Below are positions 1-7,799 of a stretch of 64,000 nucleotides of DNA, piece after piece (the stretch's first letter is position 1; each line of letters begins with the position of its first letter). The notes under the pieces were generated by a model. That model searched no databases, was not told where the DNA came from, and saw only the letters and a list, made by a program, of their open reading frames with translations. Source of the DNA: Streptomyces spirodelae (GTDB taxonomy: Bacteria > Actinomycetota > Actinomycetes > Streptomycetales > Streptomycetaceae); NCBI RefSeq assembly GCF_017676385.1, contig NZ_JAFFZN010000010.1:124001-188000 (forward strand), read 5' to 3'. Both the position numbers and the translations under genes were made by a program.

Positions 1-1484
1 GCGATGCGCTGCCGCTCGCCACCCGAGACGGCCGTGCCGGACAGAGGCGTGCCGAGCCCGTCGTCCAGGGCGTCGACCTTCTCCGCCAGCCGCACCGCGT
101 CCAGCACCCGGCGCAGTTCCGCGTCCGTCGCGCCGGGACGGGACAGCAGCAGGTTGTCCCGGATCGTCCCGGGCACGATCGGGGTGTCCTGTTCGACGTA
201 CGCCAGGCGGGAGCGGATCTCGTCGTGGGTGTGGTCCCGGTAGGGGCGTCCGTCCAGGAGCAGTTCGCCTCCGGTCGGCTCCAGGAAGCGCAGCACCAGG
301 GAGAACAGGGTGGTCTTGCCCGCTCCCGACGGTCCGACGATGGCGGTGTGCCCACGCCGCGGAATCGCCAGGTCGACACCGCGCACCGCCGGTTCGGCGT
401 CGGGCCCGTAGGCCGCGGTGACGTCTCGCAGTTCCAGCACGGGGGTGTCCGGAGCGGCGGGCTCGCGCACCGAAGTCTGCCGCGCGGGTCGCCTCACCGC
501 CTCTTCCGTCCGGAGGTCTTCCGTCTCCCGGATCCGTTCCGCCGCGGCGATGCCGGACTGGAGCGCGGTGACGTTCTGGCCGAGTTCACTGACCGGTTCC
601 ATCAGCCCGAACGCGTACAGCAGGAAGGCGACGAGGCTGGAGACCTCGAGCGCCCCCTCAGAGACCCGCCACGCGCCCACGCCCAGAACCAGGACGATCG
701 CCAGTTGGATACCGGCCCCCGCGATCGTCCAGGCCAGGGCCTCGCGGCGGACCGCGCGGATGCCGTACTCGGCGGAGGTGCGCGCGTCGGCGACGATGCG
801 CTCGGCAGTGCGGTCCTCGGCCCGGCCTGCCTTCACCGTCCGGATGGCGCGCAGCGCGCCCTCCAGGTTGCCGCCGAGCCGTCCCAGATGGTCCTGGGCG
901 TGTCGCTGGGCGGTCGCGATCCCGGGCATCAGGACAGCGAACAGGGCGCCGACCACCGCCACGGCCACCACGACCGTGCCCAGCAGCACCAGGTCGAGGA
1001 CACCCATGAGGACCAGGGTCCCGAGGAGCATGATGACAGCATTGATCAGGCCGACCGGGGCGCTGGTGGCAGCCTCGTGCAGCAGGACCGTGTCGGACGT
1101 GACACGGGTGGCCAGTTCACCGGGAGGCCGCCGGGTGACCGCGGGCACCGTGGCCCGCAGGAAGCGATGCACCATCGACTCGCGGGCCCGGAGCACCACA
1201 CGCTCCCCCAGAGCGCCGATCAGCGTCCACTGCCAGTATGTGACGGCGCTGCCGACGACCAGCAGGAACAGCAGGGCCAGCAGCGGTCCTTGCAGCGAGC
1301 CGGAGCTGCCGAGCGCGTCGAGCACGCCCTTGGTGACCATCGGTGTGGCCAACCCCATGCCGGAGCCCACCAGGGCGAGGAGCAGGGCCAGGGCCAGGGA
1401 TCGCCGGTACGGACGAGTGAACGACCAGAGGAACCGCAGCCGCGGAACGGACACCTGGGGAGACATATCTTCCGGAACAGTCAT
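1..1484 (-). CDS. ABC exporter, fused permease/ATPase (3' end cut by window edge)
   Basis: Half-transporter of the ABC exporter type: an N-terminal six-helix membrane domain followed by a nucleotide-binding domain on one chain. About 494 codons are visible. The Walker A motif GPSGAGKTT is at about 297-328 and the signature VSGGERQRIA lies at the very edge of the window, so Walker B and the rest of the ATPase are outside. The ATG at 1484 is used; a second ATG at 1466 is possible. It is divergent from a TetR gene with a palindrome between the two starts, the usual arrangement of a repressor-controlled efflux pump. The substrate cannot be told from sequence; it probably exports a drug, lipid or peptide. 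Confidence 0.9.
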   Translation of the reverse strand, partial: MTVPEDMSPQVSVPRLRFLWSFTRPYRRSLALALLLALVGSGMGLATPMVTKGVLDALGSSGSLQGPLLALLFLLVVGSAVTYWQWTLIGALGERVVLRARESMVHRFLRATVPAVTRRPPGELATRVTSDTVLLHEAATSAPVGLINAVIMLLGTLVLMGVLDLVLLGTVVVAVAVVGALFAVLMPGIATAQRHAQDHLGRLGGNLEGALRAIRTVKAGRAEDRTAERIVADARTSAEYGIRAVRREALAWTIAGAGIQLAIVLVLGVGAWRVSEGALEVSSLVAFLLYAFGLMEPVSELGQNVTALQSGIAAAERIRETEDLRTEEAVRRPARQTSVREPAAPDTPVLELRDVTAAYGPDAEPAVRGVDLAIPRRGHTAIVGPSGAGKTTLFSLVLRFLEPTGGELLLDGRPYRDHTHDEIRSRLAYVEQDTPIVPGTIRDNLLLSRPGATDAELRRVLDAVRLAEKVDALDDGLGTPLSGTAVSGGERQRI

Positions 1485-1492
1485 GCTGCTGG

Positions 1493-1512
1493 ATAGAACA
1501 GAGTTGTTCCAT
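1493..1512. promoter_or_regulatory. Probable TetR operator between ABC exporter and tetR
   Basis: Inverted repeat ATAGAACA-GAGT-TGTTCCAT, 7 of 8 arm positions matching, lying between the divergent starts at 1484 and 1561. Size and position fit an operator for the TetR protein encoded at 1561, able to control both genes. Confidence 0.55.
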
Positions 1513-1560
1513 AACGGTCAACCGATTTTCATCACGGAAAGCAGCGCTACCGTATGGCGC

Positions 1561-2136
1561 ATGAGTGAGGAGCGGACAGCGGCGGCTGAGAGCGGAACAC
1601 GGGCACGCACGCGGCGCGCCATCGTCGACGCCGCCGTCGTCCTGTTGGCCGGCGAGCCCACCGCGTCGCTCGGCGACGTCGCGGCAGCGGCGGGGGTGGG
1701 GCGGACGACCGTGCACCGCTACTTCCCCGAGCGGTCCGACCTGCTGGCGGCCATCGGCACGGACGTCCTGGAGAAGGTCGACGCGGCGACCGAGCGCGCC
1801 CGGCTCGACGACGGCCCGGCCACCAAGGCGCTGGAGCGGCTCTGCCAGGAGTACTTCGAGCTCGGCGACGGCCTCACACTGATGTTCGAATCGCCGCAGC
1901 TGGCGACCTGGTCAGGTTGGGACGAGGAGACCGCAGCCGACCACGACTTCCTGCGCACGGTCCGGCGCGGCCACGCGGAGGGCAGCATCGACCCCGAGCT
2001 GGACGAGGAGTGGGTCCGCAATCTGGTGTGGGCGCTGCTGTACTCGGCCTGGGAGCACACCCGCAGCGCCGGGGCGTCCAAGCACACCGCCTTGACCCTG
2101 TGTCTGCACACCCTGCGCAAGGCCATCGCGCCCTGA
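1561..2136 (+). CDS. TetR-family transcriptional regulator
   Basis: 191-residue TetR-type repressor. The N-terminal helix-turn-helix is clear (residues about 15-60, including AAAAGVGRTTVHRYFPERSDLL), followed by a helical ligand-binding domain with no recognised subfamily signature. The ATG at 1561 follows the promoter region directly; longer readings upstream run into the operator. It is transcribed away from the ABC exporter, so the simplest role is ligand-relieved repression of that exporter and of itself through the palindrome at 1493-1512. Confidence 0.88.
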   Translation: MSEERTAAAESGTRARTRRAIVDAAVVLLAGEPTASLGDVAAAAGVGRTTVHRYFPERSDLLAAIGTDVLEKVDAATERARLDDGPATKALERLCQEYFELGDGLTLMFESPQLATWSGWDEETAADHDFLRTVRRGHAEGSIDPELDEEWVRNLVWALLYSAWEHTRSAGASKHTALTLCLHTLRKAIAP

Positions 2137-2297
2137 CGAGTTCGTGCATGGTCGGCGACGAGGCGCCGGGGTCTCATGCGCCACCGGCGGAGCCGGAACG
2201 TGCGTGCAGCGAGCCTGGCGCCCGGTGATCTGCGAACCTGCACAGCGTTCCGGCGGCCCGGTCGGCGGAGCTCCGCCGGCGGCGGGCCCCTCGAAAG

Positions 2298-2672
2298 CTA
2301 CCGGGGCGCGTCGTCGCTGCCGGCCCCCGCCTCGTACGCCTCGTTGAACGCGGCGAAGGCCCGGGCTCCGTAGATGGTCGCGGGTCCTCCGTTCATCAGG
2401 AAGGTGACGCCGATGGCCTCGGCGGCTTCCTGCGGAGTCGCGCCCTGCTGGACAGCGCTGTGGGCATGCGCGGCCATACAGCCATCGCATTGCTTGCTGA
2501 CGGCTACGGCAAACGCGATCAGTTCCTTGATTTTTGCGTCGAGGGCGCCTGTCTGCAAAGCGGCGTCGTGCAGTTCCCGGTAGCCCCGGTAGACCCCCGG
2601 GATGGCGTGGCGCAGCTCCCGGGTGAGCGGGCGTAGCTCTTCCCGGACAGCCCTGCCGTAACTGCTGCTCAT
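2298..2672 (-). CDS. AhpD-like / carboxymuconolactone decarboxylase family protein
   Basis: 124-residue all-helical protein of the CMD/AhpD family. The redox motif C62-x-x-C65 with H69 is present (KQCDGCMAAHAH), preceded by an acidic helix, as in alkylhydroperoxidase AhpD-type proteins that reduce peroxides through a thiol pair. The start at 2672 is preferred because GGAGG lies 11 bases upstream; an upstream ATG at 2717 would put the RBS inside the gene. No partner (AhpC) is adjacent. Function as a peroxidase is inferred from the motif only. Confidence 0.82.
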   Translation of the reverse strand: MSSSYGRAVREELRPLTRELRHAIPGVYRGYRELHDAALQTGALDAKIKELIAFAVAVSKQCDGCMAAHAHSAVQQGATPQEAAEAIGVTFLMNGGPATIYGARAFAAFNEAYEAGAGSDDAPR

Positions 2673-2905
2673 GACGTGTTCCGCCTCCGCAGGTCGTGGG
2701 TCGAGGTCGTCCGGCACTTCAGTATGAGCCTGGCGACTCCGTACGACTCGAACGCTTCGCTTCGGCGTGGTTCAGCCGCTGGACGGAGGTGCTCGCGGCT
2801 GACGCGCGCACCGGCTCACGCGTTCGGCCGAACAGGGTGCCCGCCTGCATCTTCGCGTATCCCGGCGACGCCGGGCGGCATCATCACGGGTCCGCGGGGG
2901 CCTGC

Positions 2906-3372
2906 CTGTTCGCACGTGTCGAGCTGACCCATGTGGCCGACCCGGCCTTGGGCCGGGTGGGTGTTCGCTCGGCCGATCGGGACGTCAACTGCCACCCTGG
3001 CCCGCGCACACGTCGCCGCCGCAACCGTCAGCCGCGAATCACCCGACGAGGGTTCCTTCGAGATCGAGATGACGGACTACGATTTCTTGGCTGTTCACCG
3101 ACATCGACACCGGTGACGACAGCGTGCTGTACCGGTCCGGCCCGACGAGCCACCGCCTCGCCCAGGCGCACACCGGCCGGGAACGCGTGAGTGACACCGC
3201 CGTACCACTCACGATCAGCGGCCTCGCCGCTCCCCGGAAGAACGTTCGAGACCGAGCAGCAACTGGACCTGCCCGGACACCCATTCGTGTTCCTCGCCGA
3301 CGACACCACCGGGCAGCGGGGAACGTCCTGTACCACCGCTACGCGGGCCATCACGGCCCCATCGCCCCCACC
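2906..3372 (+). pseudogene. Decayed ribosome-hibernation (HPF/RaiA-type) protein
   Basis: Pieces of one protein are scattered over three frames in order: ARVELTHVADPAL (about 2912-2950), LARAHVAAATVS (2997-3032), EMTDYDFL (3066-3089), LFTDIDTGDDSVLYRSGPTS and TAVPLTISG (3091-3240), LDLPGHPFVFLADDTTG (3260-3318) and GNVLYHRYAGHHGPIAPT (3319-3372). These match my memory of the actinobacterial HPF family with two C-terminal repeats ending in VLYHRYDGHYGLI. At least four frameshifts separate them, so no functional protein can be made. The N-terminal part is unrecognisable. The identity rests on several independent blocks in the right order. Confidence 0.6.
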
Positions 3373-3408
3373 GGGCGGGGGCCCCGCCCCCGCCAGTGCC
3401 CGACACCC

Positions 3409-3462
3409 CCGGTCATGCCGGTCATGCCGGTCACGCCGGTCATGCCGGTCACGCCGGTCACG
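3409..3462 (+). repeat. Six tandem 9-bp repeats (CCGGTCAYG)
   Basis: Six back-to-back copies of CCGGTCATG or CCGGTCACG, ending 18 bases before the start of the small gene at 3481. It lies in its leader and could mark slippage-prone DNA or repeated protein binding sites. Confidence 0.9.
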
Positions 3463-3480
3463 CATGGAAGGAACCACCAC

Positions 3481-3690
3481 ATGGCACAGAACGACGCTCC
3501 CGGCCCCGACACACCACCCACGGCGGCGGCCCGGCTGAGCCGACTGGAAGCACAGGTGACGACACTGGCCGAGGCCGTGCGCGCGCTGGCTCGCGGCCTG
3601 GAGGCGGTCCCGTCGCAGGACACGCCGCCGGAGGAAACAGCCCGCGGCGCACGGCTCGCCCACGAGATCCTGCTCTCCCAGGGCCTGTAG
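3481..3690 (+). CDS. Small coiled-coil hypothetical protein
   Basis: 69-residue protein beginning MAQNDAPGPDTPP. An AAGGA Shine-Dalgarno stands about 10 bases before the ATG. After a proline-rich N-terminus, residues about 18-44 show leucines and alanines at heptad spacing (RLSRLEAQVTTLAEAVRAL), so a short coiled coil and oligomerisation are likely. No catalytic residues and no family recognised. It lies right after a tandem repeat and downstream of a decayed hibernation-factor gene, so whether it is still expressed is uncertain. Confidence 0.6.
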   Translation: MAQNDAPGPDTPPTAAARLSRLEAQVTTLAEAVRALARGLEAVPSQDTPPEETARGARLAHEILLSQGL

Positions 3691-3822
3691 CGACGCTGTC
3701 ACGCTGAACGGCGCGTCCGGCACCACCTGTCCGACGAGGAACGCCGACAGTGGTTGTCTCGGCTGCCATGCCGCAACATCCGGCCTCGTCCCGGTCCGGG
3801 CCGGTTCGCCACGGCAGTTGTG

Positions 3823-3947
3823 GCCGGCCAGGTCGGTCCTGCTGCCCCGGGAGACGACGACGGCGGCCCGCACATCCGGTTCGGCAGCCGCCACAGCACG
3901 GCGGTCGCCCCGGTGCCGGCGCCGAAGTAACCGACGACCAGTCGGTC
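3823..3947 (-). pseudogene. Fragment of a universal stress protein gene
   Basis: Two frames together read DRLVVGYFGAGTGATAVL then (W)AAAEPDVRAAVVVS, which resembles the N-terminal beta1-alpha1-beta2 of UspA proteins (VVVGYDGS...AxxWAAAEA). A frameshift lies near 3893 and the remainder is not recognisable. Called as a remnant with modest confidence. Confidence 0.35.
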
Positions 3948-4111
3948 ACGACGACTCCGGCGGAGCACCCTGTCAGGGGTGCCCATCAGCCGGGTCGGGG
4001 CCGACACCGTCACTGTCCGCAGCGCCCGTCTGTCACCCGGCGGCCCGTTTCCCTCCTCGACCTCGACCGGTCCGCGCCCCCTTCGCTAGCGACTGCAGGA
4101 GGCGAACCGGA

Positions 4112-4807
4112 TCAGGACGCGAGCGGAGTCGCCGGCCCGCCGAGTCGTCGGGCAGCGGTGTACCAGGCCCGGGTCAGCGCACCGCGAGCCAGGGCAAGCG
4201 CCTGTGCCTGGGTCAGTTCGCCGCCCAGCCACAGCGGAGCGCCGACGTGCACCTCCAGACCCGTGCGGCGGAGCGGAGCGCTGAGCAGCCTGGCCAGCAC
4301 TTCGGCGGGGCCGCCCGAGGCAAGCGCCCGGGCCCCGGCCTGGCCGACCGGCACGACCTGGGCGCCGGTCGACCGCGCGAGACGGAACACGCCCGGGTGG
4401 AAGGGGCGGGGCGGGGCCTCTTGGACGCCCCCGCGGTGCGGAAGCCCACCTTCCGGGTAGAGCAGGACAGACCGGCCGGCGGCCAGTGCGGCCTGGGCGT
4501 CCCGCAGTGCCTGCGTGGCCCGCCGGTCGTGGCGGTGCACCGGGATGTGTCCCTCTCTGGTGAGGGCACGGCCCAGCAGGGGAATTCGCCACAGCCCGGC
4601 GGCCGCCAGGGCGACGGGATCGGGGTCGGGGCCGGGGTCGGGGCCGGCATCCAGACGGCGCAGCGCGGCAAGGATGATCGCGGGATCGCTGAGGGAGGTG
4701 TGGTTGGCGATGATGATGCTGCCCGCCGCCGGCGCGGCACCGGCATCCGAGGTGATGTTCAAACGGCCGAAGACGGGCACCACGACGCCTGCGATACGGC
4801 TGAGCAC
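4112..4807 (-). CDS. 1-acyl-sn-glycerol-3-phosphate acyltransferase (PlsC family)
   Basis: 231-residue acyltransferase. Motif I HxxxxD is present as NHTSLSDP near residue 36, and motif III as YPEGG near residue 117; both are needed for acyl transfer to lysophosphatidic acid or a related glycerol/ornithine acceptor. A proline/aspartate-rich stretch (GPDPGPDPDP) between them is unusual. It probably acts at the inner membrane face in phospholipid or aminolipid synthesis. A second, shorter PlsC-type gene lies 214 bp away on the other strand, so the pair may be remnants of a lipid-modification locus. Confidence 0.85.
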   Translation of the reverse strand: MLSRIAGVVVPVFGRLNITSDAGAAPAAGSIIIANHTSLSDPAIILAALRRLDAGPDPGPDPDPVALAAAGLWRIPLLGRALTREGHIPVHRHDRRATQALRDAQAALAAGRSVLLYPEGGLPHRGGVQEAPPRPFHPGVFRLARSTGAQVVPVGQAGARALASGGPAEVLARLLSAPLRRTGLEVHVGAPLWLGGELTQAQALALARGALTRAWYTAARRLGGPATPLAS

Positions 4808-5021
4808 GACACCCCCTCGGCTTGGCTGACGATCAGCGGCGTACCTCGTCGCCGCAACGGCGCGAACGTTGTGTGCACTTTATGCCGTGTTCGGCTTTAT
4901 CCCACTGTTGCCGCACTGTGGCCATGGTCGAGCGGAGCACCGCCAACGCCTACGGCACGGCACCGGCGATCCACTCGGCGAGTCCTGACAGTCCCCCGTA
5001 CGACGCGCTCTCGGAAGGGAG

Positions 5022-5615
5022 TTGGAGACCTCGACAACCACCCTCACCCGACCACGCCGCCCTGGCGAGCCCGGATCGCTGATCGTCTCGGACCACATCT
5101 CCTGGCTCGACGCCCTCGCGCTGTTCGCGGTGGAACCGGCAACCACGCTCGCCAAACGGGAGGTGGCACAGTGGCCGCTGTTCGGGACACTGGCCCGGCA
5201 GGCAGGCGTGCGCTTCATCGACCGGGACCGGCTGCGCACCCTCCCCGGCACCGTGGCGCAGGTGACGGCCACTTTGCGCGACGGCCGTTCGGTCGTGGTC
5301 TTCCCGCAGGGCACAACCTGGTGCACCGAGTCCGGAAGCGGCTTCAGGCGTGCGATGTTCCAGGCAGCGATCGACGCCGATGCCCCGGTCCGGCCGGTGA
5401 CGGTCAGCTACCGGCAGCGCGGCACGCCCAGCACCGTGGCGGCGTTCCTCGGCGACGACTCGTTCGGCTCCTCCCTCCACCGCGTGATCAGTGCCTGGGA
5501 GCTCAGAGTGAGCGTCATGGCTCATCCCGAACTACGCCTCTATCCGGACAGACGGAAGCTCGCCGACAGCGCCCATGCGGCGATCCGTGGCACGGAAGCG
5601 CCCGCGCATGTCTGA
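5022..5615 (+). CDS. PlsC-type acyltransferase, N-terminally short
   Basis: 197 residues from a TTG start at 5022. Motif I HxxxxD (SDHISWLDALAL) lies only about 25 residues from the start, whereas actinobacterial homologues carry a membrane-anchoring N-terminus of roughly 60 more residues; no such sequence is readable upstream. Motif III reads FPQGTTWC, with Gln where the family has Glu (PEGT). Other blocks (AKREVAQWPL, RFIDRDRL, VRPVTVSYRQ) are well kept. Either a recently truncated gene with reduced activity or an enzyme with a changed active site. The TTG start is uncertain. Confidence 0.7.
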   Translation: METSTTTLTRPRRPGEPGSLIVSDHISWLDALALFAVEPATTLAKREVAQWPLFGTLARQAGVRFIDRDRLRTLPGTVAQVTATLRDGRSVVVFPQGTTWCTESGSGFRRAMFQAAIDADAPVRPVTVSYRQRGTPSTVAAFLGDDSFGSSLHRVISAWELRVSVMAHPELRLYPDRRKLADSAHAAIRGTEAPAHV

Positions 5616-5718
5616 ACCGCTCGATGACTTCACCGGCCGTATGCGGGGCCGCACGGGCTCGCCGGAGTCCGGTGTCGGGACACAGGATGCGCTGCTGATC
5701 AGGCCGTCCGGAAGGTGG

Positions 5719-5943
5719 TCAGTCTTCGCGGATGCTGAGCAGGTCGCCGGGCTGGCAGTCCAGTTCGCGGCAGATCGCGGTGAGAGTGGAGAAGCGGATC
5801 GCCTTCGCCCGGTCGTTCTTGAGAATGGAGAGGTTGACCACCGTCACCCCGACCCTGGCGGCGAGTTCGGACAGGGTCATACCGCGCTCGGCAAGCAGTC
5901 GGTCCAGGTGGGCCTGGACCCGGTGTTCCTCCTCAGGCGGCAT
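5719..5943 (-). CDS. Small XRE/Cro-type helix-turn-helix regulator (YozG-like)
   Basis: 74-residue DNA-binding protein consisting of one helix-turn-helix (AERGMTLSELAARVGVTVVNLSILKNDRAKAIRFSTL). Proteins of this size are commonly paired with DUF2975 membrane proteins. Its ATG overlaps the stop of the upstream DUF2975 gene (TGATG), so the two are translationally coupled. It probably represses its own operon, possibly at the long palindrome at 6587-6619. Confidence 0.88.
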   Translation of the reverse strand: MPPEEEHRVQAHLDRLLAERGMTLSELAARVGVTVVNLSILKNDRAKAIRFSTLTAICRELDCQPGDLLSIRED

Positions 5944-6563
5944 CAGACCAACCCCTCGGTATCGGCGCGCAGCTTCGTTCCGCGCCGGAAGACTTCCCCC
6001 AGCGCCAGGATGAGGAAGGCCAGCAGTACGTAGTCGCCGGTGAAGGTGGCCGAGAAGGGAATCTGCTCGGCCAGCGGGGTACCGCTGACCAGTATCTCCG
6101 TCGTGAGCGCCGGCAGTATCGGGGCGAGGACGGCCTGCACCAGCACCGCGATCCCCATGATGCTCAGGCGTCGGGCGTTCATCGGCACGAAGACGTCGCC
6201 GCCGCACAGGGTCCGGGCCATCTTGAGGAGGAGGGCCAGGATGAGGAGCAGGAGCAGGCTGCCGACGATCTCCGGCAGGGCGAGCAGCAGGCGCTGACCC
6301 AGGTCGGGGTCGGCGAAAACGAGATCGACCCGGTGGTTGCCGGAGAGGCTCATACCGTGCCCCGCCACCGCATCGGTCACGGTTCCCGGTACTCGGGCCG
6401 CCGTCTCGGCCTCGACTTCACGGGTGTCCGTCGGATCCGTCAAACCAGCCACCCCGAGGGCAGGGAGCAGCACCCCGAAGATACCGACCAGCAGAACAGC
6501 CAGGCCCAGAGCCGCTTCCAGCAACCGGCTGTCGGTCTGGCTCCACCAGGACTTTGCACCCAT
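5943..6563 (-). CDS. DUF2975 family membrane protein
   Basis: 206-residue membrane protein with about four hydrophobic segments: near residues 16-38, 95-120, 135-155 and 170-195. The start at 6563 (MGAKSWW) is chosen because AGGGG precedes it by 5 bases. It forms a coupled pair with the HTH gene downstream. The molecular function of DUF2975 proteins is unknown; the recurrent pairing with a Cro-like repressor suggests a membrane-state or stress sensor. The promoter side carries a 33-bp perfect palindrome. Confidence 0.85.
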   Translation of the reverse strand: MGAKSWWSQTDSRLLEAALGLAVLLVGIFGVLLPALGVAGLTDPTDTREVEAETAARVPGTVTDAVAGHGMSLSGNHRVDLVFADPDLGQRLLLALPEIVGSLLLLLILALLLKMARTLCGGDVFVPMNARRLSIMGIAVLVQAVLAPILPALTTEILVSGTPLAEQIPFSATFTGDYVLLAFLILALGEVFRRGTKLRADTEGLV

Positions 6564-6586
6564 GATTCCCCTGCCCACTAGCATGC

Positions 6587-6619
6587 TTATCGCTTGTCGA
6601 TATTATCGACAAGCGATAA
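6587..6619. promoter_or_regulatory. 33-bp perfect palindrome upstream of DUF2975/HTH operon
   Basis: Arms TTATCGCTTGTCGAT and ATCGACAAGCGATAA (15 bp each) flank a 3-bp centre. Each half also contains a smaller dyad TATCG-N5-CGATA (6588-6602 and 6604-6618), so it can be seen as two operator sites 16 bp apart. It begins 24 bp upstream of the DUF2975 start. Confidence 0.75.
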
Positions 6620-6781
6620 TATCCGTCGTCGGTCGGTCACGGGGACGGCCTTGCGCGCGCGGCCGCGCACCTCACTTCGTCGGCCGTGGCCGCCGGAACT
6701 TCCGTACGCCGAACAGGGCGTGCGGCGCATGGAACCTGCGCCCCGACTACGGACAGACGCAAAGCCCCTGGCAGGACAAGT

Positions 6782-7013
6782 CTCACCGTGCTGGTGCTGC
6801 GCTGGCTCCGCGAGCATGGATGCGTCCGCTGTCTCGCCCGGATGCCGGCGTCTCCCAGGCCGCCGGCTACCGCTACCGCACGAAGGCGCCGACGTCCTCG
6901 CCAGCCAGGCCCGGACTTGCACGAGGTACTGCAACACTGCCCGCCCGAGGGCATGAAACACGTGATCCTCGACGGCACACTCATCGAGACGGTCCGGCTC
7001 GCCGACGTCCTTC
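6782..7013 (+). pseudogene. Remnant of an IS5-type transposase
   Basis: Ordered blocks in shifting frames: LTVLVLRWLREHGCVRCLAR, DAGVSQAAGYRYR, HEGADVLASQA, then PDLHEVLQHC and HVILDGTLIETVRLAD. The last block resembles the first catalytic Asp region (VLDGTLI) of DDE transposases of the IS5/HARBI1-like group common in Streptomyces. At least three frameshifts and no C-terminal half, so inactive. Confidence 0.55.
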
Positions 7014-7120
7014 GGAGATGGCTGGTGACCCCGGGTGGTGCAGCTGCGTCAGCGATCGATTCGTCAAGCGGCCCGTGTGGTGTCAAAGCCCGGACGGTTC
7101 GGCTCAGTAGGGTGCTCCAG

Positions 7121-7765
7121 GTGAACGAGGAGAACCCCGTTGTCGGCGCAGGGAACGGCGCCCAGCGGCTGCTGACGCTCTCCGACGGTGTGTTCGCCAT
7201 CGCGCTGACACTGCTCGTCCTCGACATCTCGGTCCCCGACGATCTGGGTGTCCGGGAGTACGACAAGGCGCTGCAGGAGACCACGACCCAGCTGTGGGCG
7301 TACTTCCTCAGCTTTGTGATCATCGCCTTGTTCTGGCGTGAGCACCAGCGGATCTTCCGCACCACGCAGTGGGTCGGTCCGGTGGAAATGAATCTCACCC
7401 TGCTCGGACTCGCGCTGGTGGCCCTGCTGCCGTTTCCGACCTCTCTTCTGTCGGACTACAGCGAACACTCCTCGGCCGTCGCCTTGTACTCGGCTAACGT
7501 GGCAGCCACAGAGGCGGTGTTGATAGTGCTGTGGCACATCGTGTGGAGCCGGGAGGGAGTACGTCGGCAGCCGGGCGCCGCAGAAGTTCGCCGGGCTTCG
7601 GTCACGGACACGGTCCCCAGCGTGGTGATCTTCACCGCTTCAGTTCCGATCGCGTTCCTCTCCCCCGCCGGGGCGATGTGGCTGTGGGCCTGCCTCATCC
7701 CCGTCAAGGCCATCACCGGGCGGAAGCTCGACCGAGCGTGGCGGCAACTGGGAGTCTCGCGGTGA
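7121..7765 (+). CDS. TMEM175-family (DUF1211) potassium-channel-like protein
   Basis: 214-residue membrane protein with six hydrophobic segments. The family signature is near the N-terminus: R16-xxx-L-S21-D22 followed by GVFAIALTLLVLDI, a variant of the RxxxFSD motif of bacterial TMEM175 potassium channels. It is a single six-helix unit as in other bacteria, so a tetramer is expected. The GTG at 7121 is chosen with AGGG 8 bases before; GTG at 7112 is an alternative. No regulator is adjacent. Confidence 0.85.
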   Translation: MNEENPVVGAGNGAQRLLTLSDGVFAIALTLLVLDISVPDDLGVREYDKALQETTTQLWAYFLSFVIIALFWREHQRIFRTTQWVGPVEMNLTLLGLALVALLPFPTSLLSDYSEHSSAVALYSANVAATEAVLIVLWHIVWSREGVRRQPGAAEVRRASVTDTVPSVVIFTASVPIAFLSPAGAMWLWACLIPVKAITGRKLDRAWRQLGVSR

Positions 7766-7799
7766 ACACAGCCCTGTTCCCGTGACCACCACCGTGCCG

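Noticed and set aside
225..1496. Long plus-strand reading frames across the ABC exporter region
   Set aside because: They are antisense to a clear ABC transporter with Walker A and signature motifs; composition is Arg/Gln/His-rich as expected for a shadow frame.
3409..3462. The 9-bp tandem repeats as a CRISPR array
   Set aside because: No spacers; units are contiguous and too short.
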